A stretch of DNA of 64,000 nt from Phymatolithon calcareum (GCA_977006965.1 OZ345355.1:2666001-2730000); one strand, 5' to 3'; shown: positions 34,085 through 45,000, numbered from the stretch's first letter. Made by a program: numbers and translations. Notes: generated by a model from the sequence alone, not told the origin.

Positions 34085-34960
34085 TCTATGAAGGCTTCTT
34101 CAGGATTCTCTTGAGTATTCCAACTGCCTATGATCCTTGACTCCCCATTTCTTCAATTAACTTCGGTGCGTTCTTCGGAAAATGGACTACAAACCACCTT
34201 GCACAAAGAATTCTGTATCTGCTTTCTTTCATCGTCACTGCTTGGTGCGGTATAATATTCTTGGCGAACGTAAGTTTCCAGATGTTGTGCTCTTCTTGCT
34301 GTTCCCATACTCGCCGAAGGCCAGATCTATCTTGAATGTCCGTTGTCGTGTTTGATTCCCGTATACAGTCGAGAGTTTCGAGTTCTAGCTCTGCCCCTGT
34401 GTCATGTGTCTCCTCCACAATTCTGCTTAATCTTTGTCTTAGCTTCCGGAGCAGGTCTGTCGGCGAAACTCCCATGGCTCTATTTGGCACAGTTTCATTA
34501 GTCTTCGCTGCAATATCCTTCTGAATTTTTTATATGCGCAGCGTACTCATATACTCTGATAAAAGTTTTGAAGAGCCTGGTACTCTTTTCGGTGCCATAT
34601 TCTCTTCTTGTCATTCCTAGGTTGCTCATGAGCCGTACTTTGGCGCTTGTGCTTTTGAATTGCTCCAGAAGCTTGTCGTCACGAATACCATTCGCGTCAA
34701 TTGTCGTCCCGAGATAGTCTGCAGTGCGTCGTATTTACACTTCCTCGTCTACCAGAATGTTGGGTTTTCCGACCCTTCGACGTGGTAGTATGACTGAACA
34801 TTTTCGCGTCGACCACGTCATCCGATAGACCAGCACCCATTCGGAGCATTCCTGGAGTATTTTTGTAGTTCTTCTTCGTTTCTTACCAATAGTATGACGT
34901 CATCGGCAAACATGTTCAGACGAAGGCTCGGGTCAGAATCAAAAGAATCACTTGGGCGCT
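34085..34960 (-). pseudogene. LINE family F RT-to-C-terminus fragment
   Basis: Reading leftwards from about 34930: LNMFADDVILLVRNEEELQK, the RT catalytic block, then stops, and a distal frame (34490-34128) with QRLSRIVEETHDTGAELELE and SRYRILCARWFVVHFP. The last corresponds to the RHRQLAIKWAFGRFP block of other families. Its catalytic neighbourhood and C-terminus differ from families A-E, so I list it separately. Dead by stops and frame changes. Confidence 0.7.
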
Positions 34961-35039
34961 CATGGGAAGAGAAATTCGAAATAAGGAGATTTTAGGAAAG
35001 TAGAGGGTGACGGAAACGGAAGTCGGCGAGAAGCTGCCC

Positions 35040-35085
35040 TGCTACTCAAATTGAGGTTTTGGGAGCTTTTATAACAAAACATCAC
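35040..35085 (+). mobile_element. LINE family E 3' UTR scrap
   Basis: CTACTCAAATTGAGGTTTTG and GGAGCTTTTATAA match the family E 3' UTR exactly over about 35 bases. No coding sequence precedes it. Confidence 0.7.
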
Positions 35086-36990
35086 ACATCCCCTCTGCAT
35101 TCCGGAGACAGTGTAAGGATGTTTACGTTTAGCTCTATTGAATTCATACATTCACACGAAGCGAAGCAGTATCTAGATGATTTGAGTTCTAATTCACTTC
35201 GCTCAATAAAACAAGCTGTTTACATTAGGTCTAAGCGCAGTCGGAGCTGGAGGAGCCGGAGATGTTTGCAGATTGAGGCCTTGTGAAGAGCACGATACAG
35301 GGAGACCCACAGTAGAAAAATCTTTTCGAAACTCTACTGCTACAGGCCCTGACAGAACCTTTTTATTGCATTTGTTGAATGGTTGCGATGGAGCGGGACA
35401 CAATGACGGTGGGAAGATTCACCACAGACAAGTAAACGTGCAGAACTACCACAGTTGAAAGCAGCACCTATTATATTCGTTCGAATTACATGCGCAATGC
35501 CCGACGAGCAAACGTGGCGTTTTCTCTGAGCATAATCAAGGGGCTAGAAATGATGCTTCCTTAAAATCAAGGGCCAACCTCACTGCCATACACTACGTTT
35601 CATGTCTGCTATTGCTCTCAAGTCTCGCGAAAATTCCTTGTTGCTCCGCACGGCGCGTTGTTCGACTTGGTCAAGTGTGAGCCAGCTGCATGTTTTTAAT
35701 TAACACCCCTCAGGATTTTTCGGAGCAGATAATCAACGAAAACAGGAGCGAGAGAACGATGGACCGAAAAACGGCACCTTCTCCCTTCGACGCTTTCACT
35801 CGGACTTCGCACCCCTAATCACCATGATATAAAATTCCGGTTGGGGCAGCTTCCTCCCAACCTAGCAAATCAGTATAAACAGAAACATGACTCTTGGATG
35901 TATCAAATACATCATTGTTTCAGAAACCCTCTGTCGGATTGCAGAGAAATCTACCACTGCACAGTTGAGGCAGATCGAGAGCCATACGAATTCGCTCCCT
36001 CCATATTAAGAGATGGTGGCAAGAAACACAAAATTGTGTGGCTGTGATTTTTCCTCCGATGGCAGCAGCATCTTTTTTCAGTTAAAGTTTATTCAAAAGC
36101 CTCTCAGTGTATGGGCAAAATTTCTCAGTTGCTACCTTCCATTGTGCAGTCCACTGAAACCTACCTCATGTCATAGGCCGTGGGAAAAATCTGGATCCTA
36201 GACTATCCTATATCCTATTTGGTACTCTTGTGCGGTTCGCTGCTTGCGTCCCTCCTTACTCGACTCCGTGTCTTGTGATACCTCTACTGAACTGCATCAT
36301 CAGAGGCATTAGGCCAATTGTCGTGAGTATCCAGGAACCGAACCACTTGTTCAGCTCCCTAATGAGACGACGGCAGATGCCGGACGTCCATACAACTTGT
36401 CTAGGCAGAAACTCCAGGAGGGATGTAGTGCTTTCGGCAGGATGTCTTACAGCTCGCTTGGTCAGAAACTCCGATGGGATGTAGTGACTTCGGCAGGAGT
36501 GGTCCAGTCCAATGGTACGCAATGGACGGTTGCTCGGCAGTGTGAATGCGTTGCTGACTTTCGTCGGAAGAGTAAGTTTATCTTTCGATATCCTTGGGGG
36601 TTAGGTTGTGGTTGGTAAAGTTGATAGTGGTGACTTCCTCGAGAAAGACTTCGATCACCGCTTAAGTAGTCTCTACATCACTCCATCTACCTCTGACTGT
36701 CTAGCTACATTCTCGCAAGGTATCCGAAGTGTCAGGGCGCGACACAATGCGTTTCACACCGTTCGTAATCCGCGCCAGTAGACTTTCTTGGCTCACAGTC
36801 GGTCGACATTGCTAGCAGGCAACGGTAATTCCATTTGACTGTCGGTCCCCAACGGATTGATAAACTCGCTGCCGGTCGTTAGCGAGACACCAATAATTGC
36901 GATCCGAGACATTTAGAACTGCGAAGAATAACATAAAAAAGTACGCTCCTCTTTCTTTCATGCTCACGGTGCATATACGATGCTCGCAGT
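35086..36990. other. unassigned region
   Basis: Short frames (35059-35286, 35841-36047, 36230-36484) show no recognised motif. A diverged 57-bp direct repeat (CAGAAACTCC...GGATGTAGTG...TTCGGCAGGA) occurs at 36406 and 36463. Confidence 0.3.
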
Positions 36991-36994
36991 GTAT

Positions 36995-37480
36995 GGTCCC
37001 CTTCAAACATATGCAGGACGGGAATCCGCAGGCCGATTCAGAAAAAAGATGGCTCGGGGCTCGAAGCAAGAAGAAAGAGAAAAATACCGTACGGCAAACC
37101 GGAGGATATCTCGGCCATCCTCAGGTTTGCCAAGGTGCGACATCGACAGCTGGCTATAAAATAAGCAAGCGGTAGGTTCTCTCAAGTTATCACGACGCTA
37201 ATATCGAATACATTCGGAACGGCAGCAGAGCGCCACCTGGAGACCGTACGCAAGAACCTAACAAAGTATGAACTGAACTCCGGAGAAATGTTAGAACGGA
37301 AAAGGCATTAGACTCCATACTGCTCTACAGAGCCACAATCATTGACCTATGGAAAAAGAAGAGTTCCTGTATTAGGGACCAGGGGCTATACTAGAATGAA
37401 CAAGCTAAGAAAAGCTGTTCCCGTACGGTCTTAGGAGTGTTAATGAAGGCTTTTAAATAAAAATATACGATGCTCGTTTT
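36995..37480 (+). pseudogene. LINE (family A-like) ORF2 C-terminus and 3' end
   Basis: About 37078-37315 reads RKIPYGKPEDISAILRFAK, VRHRQLAIK, then a stop replacing the W, SGRFSQVITT, and ERHLETVRKNLTKYELN. This is the family A C-terminal block. An AACTTTTAAATAAA-like end (GGCTTTTAAATAAAAATA, about 37450-37467) follows. Confidence 0.65.
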
Positions 37481-37664
37481 GGTGTTTGTGACCAGGAAGC
37501 ATTGCCAACGCAACTGGAATGCGAGGAGGAGGACACAGATGATGATTCAGTTTTGCTTAGCTAACATTGTTAGGACTACTGAATCGCACTAAAGTAGATC
37601 TTGCGGTGGTACTGAAAGTGAAAACATGTACTGGAAAGCAATAGCTTAAAGCTCGCATACAAAG
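37481..37664. other. short spacer
   Basis: Nothing recognised. Confidence 0.3.
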
Positions 37665-37895
37665 TCAAGAGTTCCGTCAGATGATGTACAGGCATTCATT
37701 GCAGCGCGGGCACATGACACTTCACTTCTGACCTACGAAGAGCTATCAAAAACAACCGAGTACATGCTAGGGGCTCAGATAGAATACGAGACATAAGAGT
37801 AGAGACGCCCTAGTGAGGGTAGCACCTGAGGAAGCCTTGCCCGTATATTCGTATGACTGTGGGGCTTTAAAAATTGCAATAAAAAACTTCACTTC
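37665..37895 (+). pseudogene. LINE ORF2 extreme C-terminus and 3' UTR
   Basis: The frame at about 37675-37794 ends YEELSKTTEYMLGAQIEYET and TAA. The same peptide end is encoded on the minus strand at 45606-45665. The 3' UTR GAGGAAGCCTTGCCC...GTGGGGCTTTAAAAATTGC (37816-37890) matches the one at 32370-32440. 5'-truncated copy. Confidence 0.6.
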
Positions 37896-39735
37896 TGGCT
37901 TCGCACGACTTGTACATCTAGCAAATTGGGGAATGTTGACGCTGCAATTCGTTGACGCGGATTTCGGGAAACGGTATAATGCCCGCCTGATACAGCGACC
38001 TGTCTGATGAACCTGGTTATCGCATTGGTCCCACGAACCGTTAGGCATCGCCGTTTCTCTTTGCTAACCAAATTAGAATGAACCTCGTCTTTCTCACGTT
38101 TTTAAGCTAGAAGCTTAAAATATCTTTGCCCTTGGAGGACATCCGTGATCAGTTTTAAACCTTAGAATTCAAATATCTTTGTCTTGGCAGCACCCGGCAT
38201 CACGTCAGATTAGAAAATTTCATGTCCGTGTTCTCAAAACCTGGACATCAGACGGGATGAGAAATGAGGAGTTTGTGGCTCCTGAGAATATGACTTCCTG
38301 GGGTAGTACTATACAGAATAAGGTGCCAGACTTAGAGCTTCGACTTCCTGGAGATTCGTGGTCTTCAATTGCCAATCAATATCCTCCTGGTGGGGATAGA
38401 ATCCTCTCCACCAGGTTAGAGCAACGAAACCATTCGCATGTATAATGTTAAAAATTACATTAACATTCTCGTCTAACAGGGAATTGTCCATACGTTAGTA
38501 CAGCGCTGTGGACAGTTCTCCTGAATTTCCTGTGCGCCGTCTATAGGACGTCATTGTATTAGATTCTTGCACCGTTTTAGGTTGATTACTCCGTGTTTCA
38601 TTGAGGACTCCGTGGACTGGATTCGCCCTGCATAATTATTTTCATCTCTTTCACATCTTCTCAGTAGGGTTCTAGTGGAAAGTTTTGGTACTATTTCATG
38701 CTCATTCTTGCTTTCCGTGTTATTCTCCTCGTATATCAGCAAGATTGTAAGGTTTTTAAAAATGAACTTCACCACAAAAAAATTACACATTAATCTGAAA
38801 TCGCTTTCCGCACCTTCCATTTTTACTTACAATGAACTGGAGTGCTCCGTAGGAATCAAGCCAGTTCTACCTAGAAGAGTGTTGATTTATCTCTCTTAGA
38901 TTGGTACGGAGATCTCTAGTACAGATAGACCTTTCATGAGTTTGTGCATGTGCTAAAATTACTTTCACTTTCGTTTCTGTGTGTTTGGGGACTACTAGAC
39001 CAGATATAAAGTGTTTTTCAGTACTATAACACTTCAGAACGGACAGGATCGTTACAGCTGGCTGCGAAAGTCGCCGTTGAAAATGAAGTCTGAACTTATT
39101 TTTTATTTGTCTTAATACGGATAGTTCCCGCGTGAACCTTATAAAGGCAGGGACCGCCCTCCAAAACAATTCCAAGTACAATTCGGCCATTGTTCAGAAA
39201 TTGGTTCCATGCGGACAGATTTGACAGCGACATGATACAGCATTCGAAGAATGTGCAAAAAGAAAAATCAGATCTGCCTTTATGTTAGTGTCAAATGTTC
39301 AGGCGAGACCTCCTAAGATGACGCCTCCGCGAATACATCTGAAAGTGAAAGAGAAGCGCCAGAATAACGAAAGCCTCGCTAGGGAAAACAGCCCAGTTGC
39401 AAATCAGGGCGAGATCTAGATTAACGACACTATCACCTGATATGCGCAGCTCGTGTATTGATCAGAGCAGATTGCACTTATATTTCTGTGACGAGGCCAA
39501 ATGCTTGACACCAACATAGCACAACTCTTGCTCTGTTGACTGGTTTCACGGCTCACACCTGAGTTAGGTGATCTAACAGCAGCTGTGTATGTTTTGTAGT
39601 TTGTTCTCATCTTTGTAGTCGAGGTTTGAAACAACGTCTACCAAAGACGCACAATAATGTCTTGAATTTCCTTGATTCCTTGAGCTCAGATCTGGACACT
39701 TTGTAAACTCTGCCGTGTTTCTATACATGTGGAAT
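37896..39735. other. unassigned region upstream of a secreted-protein gene
   Basis: Frames at 38179-38445 (+) and 38867-39190 (-) show no recognised family. A TATAAAGGCAGGGACCGCCCT core lies at 39140-39160, like that at 59324, but no obvious gene follows it. Confidence 0.3.
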
Positions 39736-39749
39736 GAAGAATCTTGCTC

Positions 39750-39757
39750 TATATAAA
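39750..39757 (+). promoter_or_regulatory. TATA box of the 39824 gene
   Basis: TATATAAA about 67 bases before the ATG at 39824, leaving room for a start site near 39780 and a 5' leader of about 45 bases. Confidence 0.55.
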
Positions 39758-39823
39758 GCGCAGCCGGAACGCTGGTACTACGTCTTATCGCGTCAAGCAA
39801 TTTGAACCAGAAACTCAAGCACC

Positions 39824-40389
39824 ATGTTTGCTCCTGTAAAGTTCCTCGCTTTGGCTCTTCTTGTGGTCTTGTTCACCCTGACCACTGCTGCCCCTGATTC
39901 CGAGAATTTAGAGAACACTGTTCGCCAGGAAAAGGCTGCTCCCAAAGCCAGGGGGGCCGCTCCGTACAAACGCTGGGGCCTTGCGGTTCTCTGTGAGGGA
40001 AAGGGCTCGCAGCCCTACCAACCCTACTTCTATACCCTTTATTCTTCTACCCTTATCTATCCGACTTACACGGGCGCATGCAAGCGCACTTATGTGAAAG
40101 GAAGTATTCCCGGAAAGTCGCCGAATTACAATCATGCGCTCTGGCCGTTGCATGGTGAGTATTTCACTGGCCTTAAGTGGTACTACGAAAGTATGTTTGC
40201 TTGTACCTCCGGTCAGGTTGTCGTCAAGCGTGGATCTTCTGTCTTGTTTAAGGTATGCAATACGTTTTCTTCTCCTTTCCACATAGCTTTCGATCTCAGC
40301 TACTAACAGGGTCCAATTTTTGTAATCTTCTACTGCAGTGCGGCGAATACTATGATGCACATGTCATTCACTTCTACATATCGAAGTAA
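39824..40389 (+). CDS. small secreted protein, two exons
   Basis: Exon 1 is 39824-40252, the intron 40253-40338 (86 nt, GTATGC...CTGCAG, phase 0), and exon 2 40339-40389 ending in TAA. The spliced product is about 159 residues. Residues 1-23 are a textbook signal peptide (basic Lys, then FLALALLVVLFTL, cleavage near TTAA/APDS). An acidic/basic linker (about 24-45) follows, possibly a propeptide ending in KARG. The mature part has four cysteines (VLCEG, TGACKR, FACTSG and one at the start of exon 2) and many tyrosines. Without splicing the frame would run to 40306 and lose the last cysteine, which supports the intron. A TATA box lies upstream, and AATAAA occurs near 40508. I do not recognise the family. 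It may act outside the cell. Its base composition is unlike the LINE debris around it. Confidence 0.75.
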
Positions 40390-40941
40390 TGGAGCACGCA
40401 TGAAAAAGTCTCGATTTGCGATCACGTTCCTTACAGAGTAGGAATTTGTGTCTCGCTAAGATACCAAGCTTTGGTATGGTCTCTATTCACCCAACAAGTG
40501 CATTGAATGGAAAATAAATCGGGCTTGCGCCACATTTGTTTGAAGCATTTTCGAAAATACGCCCCTTCAGAAATGCGGAAGCTATAATAGAAGACGGCTA
40601 TATGCATCAAAGATACTTGGTATATTCTCTCAGCGATATTCCTTCGCAAGTAGGCTGACAATAGCTCCTGATATCTCTCCGAACAACTTATACATGTGTT
40701 GTGCAGAAACCCGAACTATATGAATTTGTAATCTAGCGAAAACAGGAATCACTGGGGTTGACTGGAAGGACAGACGACACTAAGAAAAGAGAGTTTGTCC
40801 TTTCGCAAGAAGAGCTTCGTCAATCATTAAGCTAAGTTTAGGAGGCCTAGAGCATGTTCATACGCCAAGCACTTCATAACTGAGAAGTGGCTCCCTCCTG
40901 CTGTCCAAACAGCGTAACGGAAATACCCCTCTTGACTTTTG
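40390..40941. other. 3' flank of the secreted-protein gene, otherwise unassigned
   Basis: An AATAAA at about 40508 could serve as the poly(A) signal. Nothing else recognised. Confidence 0.35.
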
Positions 40942-40959
40942 AAATCTTTTAGTGATCAT

Positions 40960-41266
40960 TCATTCATTCATTTTGCCTTTCCCATAGTGGGGCAGGCAGT
41001 GATTCCGATTAGATATCGCGCGGGTCAGAATTCCGTCCGTGGGTCTCTGTGATTCCCAGAATGCCGTATCCCAGGTCCTTGCAGAGTCTCATTGTGATGA
41101 TGGAGAGTCCGCCGCAGTTCCATGTCGCAACATGAAGTTTGATGGAGAAACGTATTGCTTTCCAAGTGCCTTCTCTGCCTCCTGCGCGCCCCTTTTCGGA
41201 CGGGTACCTTCGCAGGAACCGAAGGGATCTTGCTCTGCGCGCGGGTCTGTGCATTACAGGACATGA
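40960..41266 (-). mobile_element. mini-LINE: endonuclease start joined to (TGAA)n 3' end, 307 bp
   Basis: On the minus strand the element starts near CCTGTAATGCACAGACCC and reads into an open frame with the first endonuclease motifs HVATWNCGGLSIITMRL and GILGITETHGR. It then passes directly to a 3' end with CCCCACTATGGG (hairpin) and an (AATG)n tail. Flanks 40942-40959 and 41267-41284 are 18-bp direct repeats with two mismatches (AAATCT-TT/GC-TAGTGATCAT), a target duplication. Everything from mid-endonuclease through RT is absent. A second element at 43078 has the same 5' start and tail. Confidence 0.8.
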
Positions 41267-41306
41267 AAATCTGCTAGTGATCATGCATGATCACTAGCAG
41301 ATTTTC
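41265..41306. repeat. 42-bp perfect palindrome at the mini-LINE 5' junction
   Basis: Arms 41265-41285 and 41286-41306, no spacer, centre GATCATGCATGATC. The left arm includes the target duplication copy of the adjacent mini-LINE. Confidence 0.95.
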
Positions 41307-42570
41307 CATTCCCATGTATGGGAATACGTATGTCATACCTGAGTTCAAGGACTGTTTACCTCCATGCTTTCAAATGAGGAAGAGTATACTTTTCATAGAG
41401 CCCTCAAATGCATCCGAGCTGCCTTGCTCCTATCGTTCACAACAACGTAAGATCAAGGACGTCTTCCGGATGTTCCGAATGTTGCTGTTCATCTTCAATT
41501 GTTCTTCCTCACATTGCAACTAGCACTAAAATTACAAAGCGGTCAGTGACCAACCCAAAGTGCAGGAACCCAGAAAACGAATATGTCTTTTGCATACAGA
41601 GCTACGTTATATAGGCTTTAACAAAAGGAGGCCGTTGGCCGCACAGTTGGAGATGGTCAAAGCATGGAGCACTGATAATGATGGGTTCACGAATCTGCCC
41701 AAAACTAGAGATTGAGGCTTAGAGAGTTTGCAGCAATGCAATACAAGATTTGCAGAATGGGTACGCACCAGAGCTCCCCTGGCTCATGCCAGTATTTTCA
41801 GGCTGAGAAACTCGTTTTCCGAGATTCAGAAACCCTACACATGTCACACATAGCCAGCGTTTTCATTGCTGTGATTCTGATGTGTTTCCAGTTGGATCGA
41901 TACGTCTTGATGGTTCTCTCTGATTGGCTGACTTAACTGGAGGCGCACGCCGGTTATTGTCCTCAATGTGGATTCTGTACTCCTCGCTGGTCCGAGAGCT
42001 ATGATAAGTTTTTGATCAGGTAAAAATAATTCCCTGGGCGTCCTCCATGATTCCTTCTCATAGCCGGCCTCTCTAATTTCGGGTGAAAACCTACTGCTGT
42101 GAGGCATTACGCCTTGCATCATCATTATTCTGGTACAACCGGGATGCCCAAAGAAACCGAAAACGCAAGCTTAAGTGGAGCGAAGGAGGGGAAATGATAC
42201 CCTAATCAGTTACACTGCGTACATTTTCTTTGGTGCAAACTGGTGTCGTCTTCACGGCTCATTTATTGTACCCTGGGCATACACGATTCGTTCATTTAGT
42301 ACGTTACGGAACAGTAATAGCTATCGTACGCACTACTAGTGCTAGTAGTCCCCTGAAACTTCCGCGACTCATAATTCTAGCTTAGGAAACAACCACGCAC
42401 TTGCAAAGTAGATACTGATCAGATGACTTACATACCTGAGAAGAGCGGCGCACGAAATATAGGAGAACAGCAACAGCAGCATATTAAAATATGGCTTAGC
42501 ATGAATGTAACCCTAAGCCAGGTGGCAGGTGGAAAGAAAACACGATTTCGGTACTCGCGCTTTCCATCAG
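41307..42570. other. unassigned region
   Basis: Short frames only (41287-41523, 41712-41936 on +, 41844-42125 on -). A small palindrome ACTACTAG-TG-CTAGTAGT lies near 42335. Confidence 0.3.
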
Positions 42571-42574
42571 TTCG

Positions 42575-42640
42575 TGATTAAGTGGATTTGCTGAGAAGAT
42601 ACCATGTGCCCCACCTTGAGACAAGTCGGCACCTCTCTAA
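42575..42640 (+). repeat. dispersed repeat related to the family E 3' region
   Basis: Encodes VDLLRRYHVPHLETSRHLS, closely like LDLLRRYHVSQLEESRHLS just after the family E ORF2 end at 33930. The DNA is also similar. Probably a small family E scrap. Confidence 0.55.
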
Positions 42641-42751
42641 ATTACGTGCTGTATAATCAAGTTTGTTACTTGCTTCTTGGTTTAACTTTTTTTTCAAACT
42701 TCTCTTGATCCTGTTTGGTGTTCTTATTTCCTTCTTTGCATTCATTCTTGA

Positions 42752-42973
42752 ACACGAAGGACCATACTTCAGAAGTGGACTCTAAGCTTTTCCCTCCACC
42801 TTCTCTGGAGGAGGGTTTTTGCAGCTAGGGCTACGACGATAGCAACGAGCCCGGGTTTTGCGGGCTTTAACAGAGTAACGGATCTACCAAGGTAGTATCA
42901 TCTGAAACGCATCTCCCTTACAGTCTTATGAGTGTTTCTGTGGGCGTTTAATAAATTCAAAATTCAAAAAAAA
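42752..42973 (+). mobile_element. 5'-truncated LINE family A copy (3' UTR only)
   Basis: A 222-bp copy of the 3' UTR of the full-length family A LINE, in the opposite orientation: GTGGACTCTAAGCTTTTCCC, CTTCTCTGGAGGAGGGTTTT, ATCTGAAACGCATCTCCC, and the end AATAAATTCAAAATTC plus poly(A). Both sides carry the identical 12-bp duplication ATTCATTCTTGA (42740-42751 and 42974-42985). This is a clear dead-on-arrival insertion made by family A machinery. Confidence 0.93.
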
Positions 42974-43077
42974 ATTCATTCTTGATTCTCTGCTTTTTAT
43001 TATTATTTTCCTTCCATCCGTGCTCCAGAACCAGATCTCGCATTAGAAAGATGGATCAGTTTACTATCTTTGCGCTA

Positions 43078-43536
43078 CATTTTCCAGTTCTGTAAAGAAC
43101 ACACGCACGGGCGAAGCAGGATCTCTTTGGTTGTTGCGAAGGGACTCGTCCTGAAAGGGGCGTGCAGGAGGCAGAGAAGGTACTCGGGAAGCAATAAGTT
43201 TCTCCGCAAAACTCCACGTTGCGACTGCGGCGGAATCTCCAACTACTGGCTCGGAAATATTCTTTGAGTGGGCGAGCGGCGCCTGGTCCGCCAGGTGCTG
43301 CTGCAATGAGTCAGACGAACGCCAGAATCAATCTTTGGTGACGCACCTGGACTAGACGTGAAAGTTGGCGTCATAGTCGCTAACGATAGGATAGAATGGA
43401 AGAAAGTTAGGCCCTCCAACCGCAGCTAGGCACAGTAGGGGTCGGCGTGCGCCGACGTTGAGGGCTTCTAAAATAAAAACCTACAATTCCCGTCCCCCCC
43501 ATTAGGGGTAAAGGAAAAATGAATGAATGAATGAAA
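43078..43536 (+). mobile_element. mini-LINE with endonuclease start and (TGAA)n tail, 459 bp
   Basis: Same 5' head as the 40960 element (CTGTAAAGAACAC, GAAGCAGGATC, GGGGCGTGCAGGAGGCAGAG, TGCGACTGCGGCGGAATCTC). It then carries a 3' UTR (GAGGGCTTCTAAAATAAAAA, CCCCCATTAGGGG hairpin) like the one after the family B fragment at 45600. It ends TGAATGAATGAATG. A perfect 12-bp target duplication ATCTTTGCGCTA flanks it (43066-43077 and 43537-43548). The endonuclease frame is broken (CDCGGIS). Internally deleted, non-autonomous. Confidence 0.85.
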
Positions 43537-43684
43537 ATCTTTGCGCTATGGCACTCTCCAAGAGTTGTCTGCCTCTCACTGGTCCCTGAGGGTCACGTGT
43601 TCCATTGGAAAACTCAACTTGCTTTGGAAAGAGCCTTAGAGGCGACCATTCAAATGGGTACGAAGATGCGATCAAGGACTCGTA

Positions 43685-43780
43685 CTTCTAACTCTATGTA
43701 TGTATGTTAACTGCTTTCTCCCCGGTGGGATTTATTGCTGAATTATCTTCTGCGTTATTTCTGCTAGGTAATTAGGAAAG
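43685..43780 (-). mobile_element. LINE 3' end with (ACAT)n tail
   Basis: On minus: GCAGAAGATAATTCAGCAATAAA, a CCCACCGGGG hairpin, AGAAAGCAGTTAACATACATACATAG. The same end is at 59034-59132. The element may extend rightwards to about 43990, where a 75-codon frame of unknown kind lies. Confidence 0.65.
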
Positions 43781-44695
43781 CACTGCTTCTCTGCCTGCCG
43801 CTCGAGATACGATTCGACTCCACGCAGAGCAAACGCGGTCGTTCCACGATCCTCGAGTCCACGTGGACGGCCAGAACATTTCGACTCTTTCCCTCATCGC
43901 TCCCTTGTCTTCTTTCACGTATGCTGCTTTGTAATCCCTCCGTGTGGACGACGGGGAAAAACCGGTAGGAGAATAGCTACAAACCCTAAAAGACTGCAAA
44001 AAGAACGAAGCTAAACTTAAAAATTTCAGAAAGAGTTGGGCGGGAAAACGAAAAGTCTAATGGGTTGAGCCAGCACGGATGAGCTCCAAATAGAGCTGAA
44101 AGTTGCGAGTGGAGTTGAGCAAACTCCGTGGACAGCTGTAGTTCTTTGAGAAATTACCAGACTTCCAGGTCGGCCTTTTGAAAGTGTTTGCAGACTTGGA
44201 AGTTCCGTTTTTGAGCAGTGATCAGATTATGCAAGGAGTGGGACTCGTAGTGGACACCTCTTCTGCCGTTTGAGGAATTGATGAACAATAAGTTTGAATG
44301 TGTACACTTTTCCTCGGTTTTGTTTCGTGAATTGGCCGTACCGGAAATCCTTTTTTGGGAGGTTTTTAATCAGGTAGAATTTTGAATTTGAATTCTATAG
44401 CGGGTACGATTTATTGCTCTGGAAAAAGGCACTAGAAATTGTTCGCACCCTGGTTCGATACCTGAGCTTTTCTTATATCGAAGTATATCGATTTCCAAGA
44501 ATTTTTTTCGCCGTCAATATTCGCTGCTTTTTCATTCGTAGTTATTATGTTTCCAACTCACAATTGCTTCACTCATCTCCATCTTCTCCAACGCAATTAT
44601 CCATCACTTGCTACGTTCTTCTTCTCAGTAGTAAAAAATGCCAAAGTAGGGCAAAAACCTCGAAAGAGCGACGTCTTCTTGCCCTGTTCACAATA
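43781..44695. other. unassigned region
   Basis: No motif recognised. The frame 43772-43999 (-) may belong to the (ACAT)n element. Confidence 0.3.
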
Positions 44696-44696
44696 C

Positions 44697-45000
44697 ATCG
44701 GGGAGGGGGTTCTTAAACGGAAGCCCGCTCGGGGGGACAACTTCGCGTGGGGGGCTCTTAATCGGGAGCTCACTCGGGGGCCAACTTCGGGGGCGCTCTT
44801 CAACGGAAGCTTGCTCGGGGGGACAACTTCGGGGGGCTCTTTATCGGGAGCCCACGGGGGGCAGCTTCGGGGGCGCACTTCGACGGAAGCTCGTTCGGGG
44901 GGGCAACCTCAGGGAGGCGCTCTTCAACGGAAACTTGCTCGGGGGGGGGGACATCTTCGGGGGGACGCTTTTCAACGAAAACCCGCTCGGGAGGGCAATC
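44697..45000 (+). repeat. G-rich degenerate tandem repeat
   Basis: About five to six imperfect units of roughly 50-60 bases built around (C)TCGGGGGG-ACAACTTCGGGGG-CGCTCTTCAACGGAAGC. There are many runs of four to ten G on the plus strand (for example near 44939-44950), so G-quadruplex formation is likely. An open frame runs through it (44547-45140), but its RGG/GGT-like peptide only mirrors the repeat. Confidence 0.8.

Noticed and set aside
44440-44462. GGTTCGATACC as a tRNA B box
   Set aside because: No acceptor stem, A box or anticodon arm can be built around it.
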